DNA of 64,000 nucleotides from Alistipes sp. (GTDB taxonomy: Bacteria; Bacteroidota; Bacteroidia; Bacteroidales; Rikenellaceae): assembly GCA_017481925.1 (NCBI GenBank), contig JAFUOK010000068.1, positions 1 to 64,000 on the forward strand, given 5' to 3'. Below are positions 50,607-58,052 of the stretch, in pieces. The notes below the pieces were generated by a model. That model was not told the origin of the DNA, ran no database searches, and saw only the letters and a program-made list of their open reading frames with translations. Each line of letters begins with the position of its first letter. Position 1 is the stretch's first letter. The position numbers were made by a program, and so were the translations under genes.

Positions 50607-51803
50607 ATGAGAGCAGAGATTTATCTTCGTCGAGGCAAGGAGGAGTCACTCCTGCGTCGCCACCCCTGGATCTTCTCGGGTGCCATTGAGCGCATCAAGA
50701 GCGAGGGCGAGATTCGTGAGGGCGAGATCGTAGATGTATTTACCCGTTCGGGCGACTTCATCGCTCGCGGCCACTACCAGATTGGCTCCATTGCCGTGCG
50801 TGTGCTTACGTTCGATGAGGCGGAGCAGATCGACCAGCAGTGGTGGAACAACCGCATCGCCATCGCCTACGACGTGCGTCGTGCGCTTGACCTAACAGAG
50901 AACGAGCAGACAACGTGCTACCGCCTGGTGCACGGTGAGGGAGACTCGTTGCCGGGTCTTGTGATCGACATCTACGGCACGACGGCCGTTGTGCAGTGTC
51001 ACTCGGTGGGTATGTATCTCTCTCGTATGGCTATTGCCGAGGCTCTACGCGAGGTGTATGGTGAGCGTCTTACGGCAATATATGACAAGAGCTCGCAGAC
51101 CGTACCCTTCAAGGCGGGACTCAACGCCGTGGATGGTTACCTGTGGGGCCACGCCGCAAGCAAGAGTAATGTCGTCGTGGAGAATGGCGAGAAGTTTCTG
51201 GTAAATTGGGAGGAGGGTCAGAAGACCGGTTTCTTCCTCGACCAGCGTCGTAACCGCGAGCTTGTACGCCACTACGCCAAGGGACGCACCGTGCTCAATA
51301 CGTTCTGCTATACGGGAGGTTTCTCAGTCTATGCCGCTTCGGGAGGTGCCGTGGAGGTGTGTTCGGTGGATGCCTCGGAGCGTGCCGTGCGTCTTGCGGA
51401 TGAGAATATGCGTCTGAATTTTGGCGAGGAGTATCCCCACGAGGCTGTAGCAGCCGATGCGGTGGAGTACCTCAAGCATATCGGAGATAAATACGATCTT
51501 ATAATCCTCGACCCGCCCGCCTTTGCCAAGCATCACAAGGTGCTGGGCAACGCAATGCAGGGATATAAGCGCATCAATGCACGAGCACTTGCGCAGATTA
51601 AGAGCGGCGGAATACTCTTTACCTTCTCTTGTTCGCAGGCCGTAAGCAAGGAGTTGTTCCGCACAACGGTCTTCTCGGCGGCCGCCATAGCAGGACGCAA
51701 GGTGAGAATCCTGCACCAGCTCACGCAACCTGCCGACCACCCTATCAACATCTACCACCCCGAGGGTGAATATCTCAAGGGCTTGGTGCTATACGTAGAG
51801 TAA
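50607..51803 (+). CDS. rlmI: 23S rRNA m5C methyltransferase RlmI-like
   Basis: SAM-dependent methyltransferase of 398 residues with a PUA domain (about 1-80) and a Rossmann methyltransferase domain. Motifs include GQKTGFFLDQR near 208, LNTFCYTGGFSVYA near 230, DPPAFAK near 305 and FSCSQAV near 338 with the catalytic Cys. E. coli RlmI makes m5C1962 of 23S rRNA. It is the last gene of the recQ operon, closed by a hairpin terminator. Confidence 0.93.
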   Translation: MRAEIYLRRGKEESLLRRHPWIFSGAIERIKSEGEIREGEIVDVFTRSGDFIARGHYQIGSIAVRVLTFDEAEQIDQQWWNNRIAIAYDVRRALDLTENEQTTCYRLVHGEGDSLPGLVIDIYGTTAVVQCHSVGMYLSRMAIAEALREVYGERLTAIYDKSSQTVPFKAGLNAVDGYLWGHAASKSNVVVENGEKFLVNWEEGQKTGFFLDQRRNRELVRHYAKGRTVLNTFCYTGGFSVYAASGGAVEVCSVDASERAVRLADENMRLNFGEEYPHEAVAADAVEYLKHIGDKYDLIILDPPAFAKHHKVLGNAMQGYKRINARALAQIKSGGILFTFSCSQAVSKELFRTTVFSAAAIAGRKVRILHQLTQPADHPINIYHPEGEYLKGLVLYVE

Positions 51804-51821
51804 CCCACCTCATAACATAGC

Positions 51822-51852
51822 AAAAGGCTGTCCCGAAAAGGACAGCCTTTTC
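51822..51852 (+). terminator. Terminator after rlmI
   Basis: AAAAGGCTGTCC, loop, GGACAGCCTTTT then CTATTTT. It stands 10 nt before palindromic element B. Confidence 0.88.
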
Positions 51853-51862
51853 TATTTTCAAA

Positions 51863-51980
51863 AATTGTATAATAATAGGAATTTCAAGGCTTGCGAAGAT
51901 TTCAAAAGCGGAGCATACTCAAACGTATGTGAGCATTTTGAAATCAAGCGTAACGCAGAAATTACATTATTAGACAGTTT
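51863..51980. repeat. Nested palindromic element, copy B
   Basis: Outer arms AATTGTATAATAATAGG...; the inner stem GATTTCAAAA/TTTTGAAATC encloses GCATACTCAAACGTATGT. It fills the gap between convergent rlmI and efp, ending at the efp stop. Confidence 0.8.
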
Positions 51981-52553
51981 TTAGCGAATACGCTCCTTAT
52001 ACTCACGAGTGCGGCTATCAACGCGGATCTTGTCGCCAGTGTTAACGAACAAGGGAACCTTGACAGTTGCACCAGTGTTTACAGTTGCGGGCTTCAAAGA
52101 AGATGTTGAAGCGGTATCGCCCTTGATACCAGGCTCGGTGTAGATTACCTCCATATCGAGTACGGGGGGCAACTCAGCTGAAAGAACAGCCTCCTTCTCG
52201 GTGTGGAACATAACCTCAACGATCTGACCATCGGCCATAAGGTCGTAGTTCTCGATAAGGTTTTTGTCGATGTTGATCTCCTCGAAAGTCTCGGTGTGCA
52301 TGAAGTGTGCGCCCAAGTCATCCTCATAGGTGAACTGGTAGGGACGACGCTCAACGCGAACCTGCTCGATCTTCTGGCTTACAGAAGAGAAGGTCTTCTC
52401 GAGAACGTAGCCGTTCTCCAGGTTCTTGAGCTTTGAACGTACGAAAGCGGGGCCCTTACCGGGCTTGCAGTGCTGGAAATCTACAACAAGGAAAGTCTTG
52501 TTATCCATCTCGATGCACATACCGATCTTGATATCAGATGCTGTGATAGTCAT
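51981..52553 (-). CDS. efp: Elongation factor P
   Basis: Helps ribosomes through polyproline stretches. The 190-residue protein begins MTITASDIKIG, has the domain I loop HCKPGKGPAFV with Lys33 at the tip, which is the residue modified or used in many species, and ends with a domain III KVPLFVNTGDKIRVDSRTREY. The ATG at 52553 is chosen; the extension to 52637 overlaps its promoter. Its presence is relevant to the two PPP-containing leader ORFs in this window. Confidence 0.97.
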   Translation of the reverse strand: MTITASDIKIGMCIEMDNKTFLVVDFQHCKPGKGPAFVRSKLKNLENGYVLEKTFSSVSQKIEQVRVERRPYQFTYEDDLGAHFMHTETFEEINIDKNLIENYDLMADGQIVEVMFHTEKEAVLSAELPPVLDMEVIYTEPGIKGDTASTSSLKPATVNTGATVKVPLFVNTGDKIRVDSRTREYKERIR

Positions 52554-52593
52554 AATATTATAAGTTTTTATTAGAATTTTCCTTAAAATCGGC

Positions 52594-52602
52594 GCAAAGA
52601 TA
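52594..52602 (-). promoter_or_regulatory. efp promoter
   Basis: Minus-strand TATCTTTGC about 41 nt before the efp ATG. Confidence 0.65.
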
Positions 52603-52649
52603 GTAAAAATTCTGCAAACGAGCCTATTATCTTGCAATATTTTACCCTA

Positions 52650-53198
52650 TTAGCCTTCAAACTCATAGTGTTGCTCCTTCAGTCCCACCTGCACAAGCAC
52701 TCGTTCAACGACCGTTGTCGTCAAAGCCTCAATGCTCTGCGGATGCGAATAGAAGGATGGCGAGGCGGGCAGAATAATGGCTCCAGCCTCGGTCAGTGTG
52801 GTCATATTACGCAGATGGATGAGCGAATAGGGAGTCTCACGCACAACGAAAATCAGAGGTCGGCGCTCCTTGAGCATCACATCGGCAGCACGCTCAATAA
52901 GGGTCTGCGACACCCCCGTAGCAACACGTCCTACGGTGCCCATTGACGAGGGGACAACAATCATCGCATCCCATGCGGCAGAGCCACTTGCTACGGACGA
53001 GAACATCGAATGATTATCCATGCACTCGATCTTCTCCGATACGGGCAACTGCTCGCCCTCGTACTCCACTACCGCTGGCGCGTTATCGCTCATAATAAGG
53101 GCTATACGCTCCACCTGCTCCGAACGTACCAGATGCTCCAACACCTGACGGGCATAGATCGCACCGCTGGCGGCTGTTATGGCTACGATGATCTTCAT
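52650..53198 (-). CDS. ubiX: Flavin prenyltransferase UbiX
   Basis: Prenylates FMN to make the cofactor of UbiD-type decarboxylases. The 182-residue protein starts KIIVAITAASGAIYA, the family's FMN-binding start, and has VVPSSMGTVGRVATG and RETPYSLIHLRNM, which bind phosphate and the prenyl donor. In Bacteroidales it serves menaquinone-related or other UbiD partners; no ubiD is in the window. It follows the polysaccharide deacetylase gene by 1 nt. Confidence 0.94.
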   Translation of the reverse strand: MKIIVAITAASGAIYARQVLEHLVRSEQVERIALIMSDNAPAVVEYEGEQLPVSEKIECMDNHSMFSSVASGSAAWDAMIVVPSSMGTVGRVATGVSQTLIERAADVMLKERRPLIFVVRETPYSLIHLRNMTTLTEAGAIILPASPSFYSHPQSIEALTTTVVERVLVQVGLKEQHYEFEG

Positions 53199-53199
53199 T

Positions 53200-53808
53200 C
53201 TACAACTCTATTATCTTACATTTGAGCCCCAGTTCCTTCACGCGATCCAGCACGCGCGGCAGAGCATAACTCATATTACGGAACGACTTATCGCTATCGT
53301 GGAAGCAGATGATACACCCCGGCTCGATATACTTCACCACACCCCGGGCACACTGCTCGGGCGAGAGTGCAAAGGAGTAGTCGCGCGAGAGGATGTTCCA
53401 CATAATAATCTTATATCGCTGACCCACGGCACGCATCTGCGAGGGTGTGACGTGAGCATACGGAGGTCGGAATAGTTCAGTATGCAATATACCTGCCGCC
53501 AAGTCAACATCCTCGATATAGCGTTCGAGCGACATACCCCACCCCTTCTGATGCGAGTAGGTGTGGTTGCCAATCTTATGCCCCTCGTCCAGAATACGCT
53601 GATAGAGGTCGGGATACATCTCGGCATTCTTGCCCAGCACAAAAAACGTAGCCTTGGCATCGTAGCGTTTCAGCGTAGAGAGAATCCACTCCGTAACACC
53701 CGGCGTAGGGCCATCGTCAAATGTCAGAAAGACTCCATTGCGGTCATCTATCTCCCACACAAAATCGGGATACAGACGACGAAGGAATCTCCAAGGCTTA
53801 AATTTCAT
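53200..53808 (-). CDS. Polysaccharide deacetylase family protein
   Basis: A 202-residue NodB-homology protein. The catalytic acid pair is in LTFDDGPTPGVT (about 28-39) and the zinc histidines are in HTYSHQ (about 82-87). Later family segments are FRPPYAHVT and CIICFHDSD. No clear signal peptide is seen, but a short basic start may lie near the membrane. Substrate could be a cell-wall or exopolysaccharide N-acetyl group. It overlaps neither neighbour and leads ubiX. Confidence 0.9.
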   Translation of the reverse strand: MKFKPWRFLRRLYPDFVWEIDDRNGVFLTFDDGPTPGVTEWILSTLKRYDAKATFFVLGKNAEMYPDLYQRILDEGHKIGNHTYSHQKGWGMSLERYIEDVDLAAGILHTELFRPPYAHVTPSQMRAVGQRYKIIMWNILSRDYSFALSPEQCARGVVKYIEPGCIICFHDSDKSFRNMSYALPRVLDRVKELGLKCKIIEL

Positions 53809-53886
53809 ATCGCTACATACTGTTTTGCGGAGTCTATCCGTTTGATTTACAAAAGTAATATTTTTTATGTAAATAAATATATATAT

Positions 53887-53917
53887 TTTGATTAAACTAT
53901 TTTTTTAGTTATATTTG
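53887..53917 (+). promoter_or_regulatory. Promoter of the DUF4837 gene
   Basis: TTTG at 53887-53890, 19 nt, TATATTTG at 53910-53917: a full match to the Bacteroidetes consensus, 33 nt before the ATG. Confidence 0.88.
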
Positions 53918-53950
53918 CCAATCATAGGATCGAGAAAAATAACAAACAAT

Positions 53951-54985
53951 ATGAAACGAATCTTTTTACACTTTTTGGCGGCCCTTTCCGTCGTAGCAGT
54001 GATGGTAGGCTGCAAGGCTATGGATTCCCTCTCATCGGCTGAGACCGCTGTCGGCACACCATACGAGATGGTGTTGGTGTGTGCTCAACCTCAGTGGCAG
54101 AGCGAGTTGGGTGACACTCTGCAATCAATATTCCAGCAGCCCGTTAAGGAGCTTATGCAGTATGAGCCTATGTTTAATGTGATTCGCATCCTGCCCAACA
54201 ACTTCGGAAATCTTACTCGCAAACACCGCAACATTGTAACCGTCCTTGTTGATCCTACGATCACCGAGCCCAGCATCGGTGCACAGTACGATGTGACGGC
54301 TGCTCCGCAGATTCAGATTGCCATTCAGGGACCCGACAATGCCACATTGGCGAAGTATGTTTCGGACAACCGCGAGAATCTGCTCTACGTATTGGAGAAA
54401 GCCGAGCGTGACCGCAAGATAAACTATGTATCTCGTTACCACTCGGAACCTATCCACGAGCTGCTCAAGGAGCGTTTCGGCGCCGATATCTATATCCCCA
54501 ACTCATATAAAATACTCACAGAGAGCGAGGATATGGTGTGGATCTCGCAGGAGTACCCCGATGCAAGCCAGGGATTTTTCATCTATAAATACCCCTACGA
54601 GGGCCAGCAGTCGCTCACGGCTGAGGCACTGATCAAGGCTCGTAATAAATTTGCAAGCCGCATACCCGGACCGGTGGATGGATCATATATGACCACCGTG
54701 CAGGCCATCGTCGATGAGACTGGCGAGAACTACACTCCATTCATACCTAACTACCGCTCATTTACTATCGAGGATTGCCCGTGGATTGAACTCGCAGGTT
54801 ATTGGGAAGTTACGAACGACTACATGGGAGGTCCGTTTGTAAGCTACACCACCGTAAACAAGGCCACGAAAGAGGTGGTAACTTATGACTGCTACCTATA
54901 TGCCCCCACACGAAAGGACAAGCGTAATATGTTGCGCGAGTTGCAACAGCTGATATACCTGATGCGATTCCCGACAGCCGAATAA
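53951..54985 (+). CDS. DUF4837 family lipoprotein
   Basis: A 344-residue exported protein. The N-terminus MKRIFLHFLAALSVVAVMVGC is a lipoprotein signal with the lipobox MVGC (Cys21). The body fits the Bacteroidetes DUF4837 family, with KHRNIVTVLVD near 90, a WISQEYPDASQGFFIYKYPY stretch near 200, and GGPFVSYTTVN near 298. Function is unknown. It has its own strong promoter and terminator, so it is expressed alone. Confidence 0.88.
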   Translation: MKRIFLHFLAALSVVAVMVGCKAMDSLSSAETAVGTPYEMVLVCAQPQWQSELGDTLQSIFQQPVKELMQYEPMFNVIRILPNNFGNLTRKHRNIVTVLVDPTITEPSIGAQYDVTAAPQIQIAIQGPDNATLAKYVSDNRENLLYVLEKAERDRKINYVSRYHSEPIHELLKERFGADIYIPNSYKILTESEDMVWISQEYPDASQGFFIYKYPYEGQQSLTAEALIKARNKFASRIPGPVDGSYMTTVQAIVDETGENYTPFIPNYRSFTIEDCPWIELAGYWEVTNDYMGGPFVSYTTVNKATKEVVTYDCYLYAPTRKDKRNMLRELQQLIYLMRFPTAE

Positions 54986-54989
54986 ATCA

Positions 54990-55026
54990 AAAGACCATTA
55001 GCGCCAGCGTTAATGGTCTTTTTTTT
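54990..55026. terminator. Terminator after DUF4837 gene
   Basis: AAGACCATTA and TAATGGTCTT with a long loop, then T8. It is shared with the convergent cardiolipin synthase gene, whose stop lies in it. Confidence 0.85.
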
Positions 55027-56371
55027 ATAATATAGGCGCCAATAACCGAGCCAATGCCTGTTTCAGACGTCGTCCAAAACCGATATGGGCAAACGTCTCT
55101 TGCGACACCCTATCCGAGAGAGCCACATCGGCATTAAAGCGTGATATATACCCCGCCACGACTGCTCGATTATAGATTACGGCAGCCACCTCCATATTAT
55201 AGTCCAGACTGCGCGAATCAAGATTTGCCGAGCCAACAATGGCCACACCATCATCTACACTGATACTCTTTGCGTGCAAGAAACCTCCTCCATAGCGATA
55301 TACCTCAACGCCCGCACTGACACATCGCTCGATATAGCTCTGCGCCGCCAACTCCACCACTCTCACATCACTTTTGCGCGGAATCACCAATTCCACCTTT
55401 ACGCCACTGCGTGCAGCGACGATTATCGCCTCGAGCAGAGACTCCGAAGGTAGAAAATATGGCGTAGATATTCGCACCGCATGACGTGCCGACGAGATGG
55501 CCTCCACAAACATATGTTGTAACGTCTTACGCGACCGGCCCCGCTGCGACCAGGCAATCTGCATCGGGCAGATACTCTGAACCTGTGGCACGACGCTTGT
55601 TCCAACCTTTATATCTCCGCCTGCTGTACGCCAATCCCGCGCAAAAAGCAACAACGCCTGATATGCTGCAGCGCCCTCAACTCGCAGATGCTCATCACGC
55701 CAAACGCCTGTCCGGCCACCCATATATCGCCTCGCAATATTCACTCCGCCAATATAGGCTATGCGTCCATCTATGACCACTACCTTACGATGATTACGCC
55801 GATGTACCTCACGCGTAAGCCACGGGAAACGCACCGGAGCAAAGGGGCGTATCTCAATACCGCTTTGTGCGATGCGCTCTCGCTCCTTACGCGTAATACG
55901 CCACGAGCCCACTGCATCATAGATAATTCGCACCTTAACACCTGCCCGTGAGCGCCGCATCAACACCGACAGCAAGGCTTTGCCGATGCGGTCGCAGACG
56001 AGGATATAGTACTCGACATTGATCTCATAACGCGCCCGCTGCACATCCCGCAACAGTGCTGCAAAGGTCTCATCGCCACTATGCAGCGCCTGCACACGAT
56101 TATGCAACGTAACTGCCGAGCCACACCCATTGGCGATCAGATTCTGCATCCGTGAATATGAGGAGCGAACTAACACCTCGCCAGACACCTCCCGCTCCAC
56201 TTCGCAAAGGTAGTAGAGCAACAGAGCAAGCGGCATACACAACACCATAGCCAGGGCCCATCCCCACGCTACACGCGGCTCCTGACACCGTACGATAACC
56301 CATACGGCCGCCAGGATACTTATTATTGTATATATTATAAAATAGCACAACACATTCCGCTCATCGGGCAC
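55025..56371 (-). CDS. Cardiolipin synthase (phospholipase D family)
   Basis: Makes cardiolipin from phosphatidylglycerol. Two N-terminal membrane helices (about 9-60) precede two HKD motifs: NHRKVVVIDG with HxKxxxxD near 200, and HAKSISVDDG near 375, followed by GSANLDSRS. Total is about 448 residues, as in bacterial Cls. The start is uncertain: the frame has GTG at 56371, chosen because it leaves a normal N-terminus, while the ATG at 56431 would overlap the greA promoter region. Confidence 0.92.
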   Translation of the reverse strand: MPDERNVLCYFIIYTIISILAAVWVIVRCQEPRVAWGWALAMVLCMPLALLLYYLCEVEREVSGEVLVRSSYSRMQNLIANGCGSAVTLHNRVQALHSGDETFAALLRDVQRARYEINVEYYILVCDRIGKALLSVLMRRSRAGVKVRIIYDAVGSWRITRKERERIAQSGIEIRPFAPVRFPWLTREVHRRNHRKVVVIDGRIAYIGGVNIARRYMGGRTGVWRDEHLRVEGAAAYQALLLFARDWRTAGGDIKVGTSVVPQVQSICPMQIAWSQRGRSRKTLQHMFVEAISSARHAVRISTPYFLPSESLLEAIIVAARSGVKVELVIPRKSDVRVVELAAQSYIERCVSAGVEVYRYGGGFLHAKSISVDDGVAIVGSANLDSRSLDYNMEVAAVIYNRAVVAGYISRFNADVALSDRVSQETFAHIGFGRRLKQALARLLAPIL

Positions 56372-56390
56372 ACTTTGTGCCAAAAAAAAT

Positions 56391-56420
56391 TGGAGATTCA
56401 AAAATTTGTGCCTACCTTTG
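56391..56420 (+). promoter_or_regulatory. greA promoter
   Basis: TTG at 56391-56393 and TACCTTTG at 56413-56420, about 19 nt apart. Transcription should start near 56426, giving a leader of about 155 nt before greA. Confidence 0.8.
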
Positions 56421-56425
56421 TTACA

Positions 56426-56566
56426 CAACATTGAACATTTTATTAATTCGGGATTCTAATCTCAGGGTGCTTAAGCATTTTAAGTCGAGAGGGCTGTGTT
56501 GAAAGTGATAGCAGGGTTCTCATATCGGTGGCAAAGCATCGGAAGGTTAGGGTTCTGCCTTTTTTT
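56426..56566 (+). ncRNA. greA leader RNA with possible early terminator
   Basis: A leader of about 155 nt, unusual for this genome, contains small hairpins such as CTTAA/TTAAG and ends, 15 nt before the greA ATG, in a hairpin GGCA...GAA/TTC...TGCC followed by T7 at 56560-56566. This may release a small RNA of about 140 nt and lower greA expression. E. coli greA is known to have a terminating leader giving GraL RNAs; relatedness here is not claimed. Confidence 0.5.
56530..56566 (+). terminator. Terminator-like hairpin in the greA leader
   Basis: Seven-base-pair stem with an 8-nt bulge, followed at once by T7. Its place directly upstream of a coding start points to attenuation. Confidence 0.5.
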
Positions 56567-56581
56567 ACTATTTATAGAGAT

Positions 56582-57058
56582 ATGGCAAATGAGATTATTT
56601 ATCTGACAGCGGAAGGTCTGCAGAAACTCAAGGATGAACTAAATCATATGCGTTCGGTAGAGCGTCCGGCTATCTCGGCGGCTATTGCCGAGGCTCGCGA
56701 CAAGGGCGATTTGTCGGAGAATGCCGAGTATGACGCCGCGCGCGAGGCGCAGGGTTTGTTGGAGATGCGTATTGCAAAGTTGGAGCAAACATTGACCAAT
56801 GCCCGCGTAATCGACGAGTCAAAGATCGACAAGAGTAAGGTCCAGATACTTAGCAAGGTGACTCTGCTTAACCACAACAACAAAAAGCAGGTGACCTACA
56901 CCATCGTATCTGAGAACGAGGCTAACCTGCGCGAGGGTAAACTCGCCATCGGCACCCCTATCGCCAAGGCACTGCTGGGCAAGAAGCAGGGCGACGTAGT
57001 GGAGGTCACCGTTCCTGCAGGTGTGTTGAAGTTCGAGATCCTGGAGATTAATATCTAA
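56582..57058 (+). CDS. greA: Transcription elongation factor GreA
   Basis: Rescues backtracked RNA polymerase by helping transcript cleavage. The 158-residue protein has the N-terminal coiled coil with the acidic tip DLSENAEYDAAREAQ (about 42-56) and the C-terminal FKBP-like domain. The ATG at 56582 is standard (MANEIIYLTAEGLQKL); a longer frame reads into the leader hairpin. It is monocistronic with a strong terminator. Confidence 0.97.
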   Translation: MANEIIYLTAEGLQKLKDELNHMRSVERPAISAAIAEARDKGDLSENAEYDAAREAQGLLEMRIAKLEQTLTNARVIDESKIDKSKVQILSKVTLLNHNNKKQVTYTIVSENEANLREGKLAIGTPIAKALLGKKQGDVVEVTVPAGVLKFEILEINI

Positions 57059-57077
57059 TATCCAGTAATATAACACG

Positions 57078-57111
57078 CACAAAAGGCTACCCATTGGGGT
57101 AGCCTTTTGTG
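57078..57111 (+). terminator. Terminator after greA
   Basis: CACAAAAGGCTACCC, ATTG loop, GGGTAGCCTTTTGTG: a perfect 15-bp stem. Confidence 0.92.
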
Positions 57112-57162
57112 TTCTCGAACCCGAATATTACCCTCATCAAAAGACGATAAATCGGGTGCATA

Positions 57163-57193
57163 TTTGGAAATTCGCAGAATATTATTAACTTTG
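57163..57193 (+). promoter_or_regulatory. Promoter of the zeta-like kinase gene
   Basis: TTTG at 57163-57166, 19 nt, TAACTTTG at 57186-57193; a full match to consensus, 22 nt before the ATG. Confidence 0.85.
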
Positions 57194-57214
57194 CGAAGAC
57201 TATTGAATTGTAAT

Positions 57215-57784
57215 ATGCCTAAACTCTATATCATAGCCGGATGCAACGGCGCTGGTAAAACGACGGCTTCGTATGCCGTATTACCCGAGATGTTGGAGTG
57301 CCACGAGTTCGTCAATGCCGACGAGATCGCCAAAGGCCTATCACCATTCAACCCGTCACAAGTCTCAATCGAAGCTGGTCGCCTGATGCGTAAACGTATG
57401 GATGCGCTGATGGCCGATGGCGCGGATTTTGCTTTTGAGACTACGTTGGCAACCCGTTACTACACGCGATTCATTAGAATGGCACAGGAGAGAGGCTATT
57501 TTGTGTCGTTGCTGTATTTCTGGCTGCCCACACCCGACCAGGCTGTTGAGCGTGTAGCACGCCGCGTAGCCGAGGGAGGTCACAACGTGCCGCCCGAAGT
57601 TGTACGCCGCCGCTATTATCGAGGCATACGTTACCTCACATCGCTATATACCAAAGAGTGCGATTATTGGGTTATTTATGACAATAGTTCGGTCGAAGGA
57701 GTAAAAAAGATCGCCTACGGTACGCGTGACGAAATACGCGAGGTGGTTGATTCGTTATCTTATCGACAAATATGCAAACTGTAG
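57215..57784 (+). CDS. Zeta toxin-like P-loop kinase
   Basis: A 189-residue kinase of the zeta toxin/AAA_33 group. Walker A is AGCNGAGKTT (8-17), followed by FVNADEIAKGLSPF, where the Asp fits the catalytic base, and FAFETTLATR. Epsilon-zeta zeta toxins phosphorylate UDP-N-acetylglucosamine; chromosomal relatives may have other targets. The gene overlaps a 61-aa reading frame, which may be an antitoxin. The start at 57215 follows directly after the promoter. Confidence 0.85.
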   Translation: MPKLYIIAGCNGAGKTTASYAVLPEMLECHEFVNADEIAKGLSPFNPSQVSIEAGRLMRKRMDALMADGADFAFETTLATRYYTRFIRMAQERGYFVSLLYFWLPTPDQAVERVARRVAEGGHNVPPEVVRRRYYRGIRYLTSLYTKECDYWVIYDNSSVEGVKKIAYGTRDEIREVVDSLSYRQICKL

Positions 57785-57957
57785 AGACTATGGGGGAATT
57801 AGAACTTGAGCAGATGCAAGAGAAGATAGACGCCGGAATCCTGCTGGCACAGCAACGCCTGAAGGAGAAGTGTAAGAAGGAGGATGGCGAACTCGTCATT
57901 ATGCGTGACGGTGAGGTTACACACATCACCGCCAAGGACCTTGAGAAGATGGAATAG
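57772..57957 (+). CDS. Small partner of zeta-like kinase
   Basis: A 61-residue, highly charged, mainly helical protein ending GEVTHITAKDLEKME. It overlaps the kinase gene by 13 nt; a second ATG at 57790 would leave no overlap. The pairing of toxin-like kinase with a short acidic protein recalls toxin-antitoxin loci, although order (kinase first) and size differ from epsilon-zeta. Antitoxin function is inferred only from position. Confidence 0.7.
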   Translation: MQTVETMGELELEQMQEKIDAGILLAQQRLKEKCKKEDGELVIMRDGEVTHITAKDLEKME

Positions 57958-57996
57958 TCGCAGGCTATAAGCGTGCGTATCTATGCTGATGGAATA

Positions 57997-58036
57997 ACAA
58001 CACACCCCGTCTGATACCAGACGGGGTGTGTTGTGT
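57997..58036. terminator. Bidirectional terminator
   Basis: AACACACCCCGTCTG, short loop, CAGACGGGGTGTGTT, with T/A flanks. It serves the kinase pair and the convergent DPP IV gene. Confidence 0.85.
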
Positions 58037-58052
58037 TTATAGGGCTACCCTA

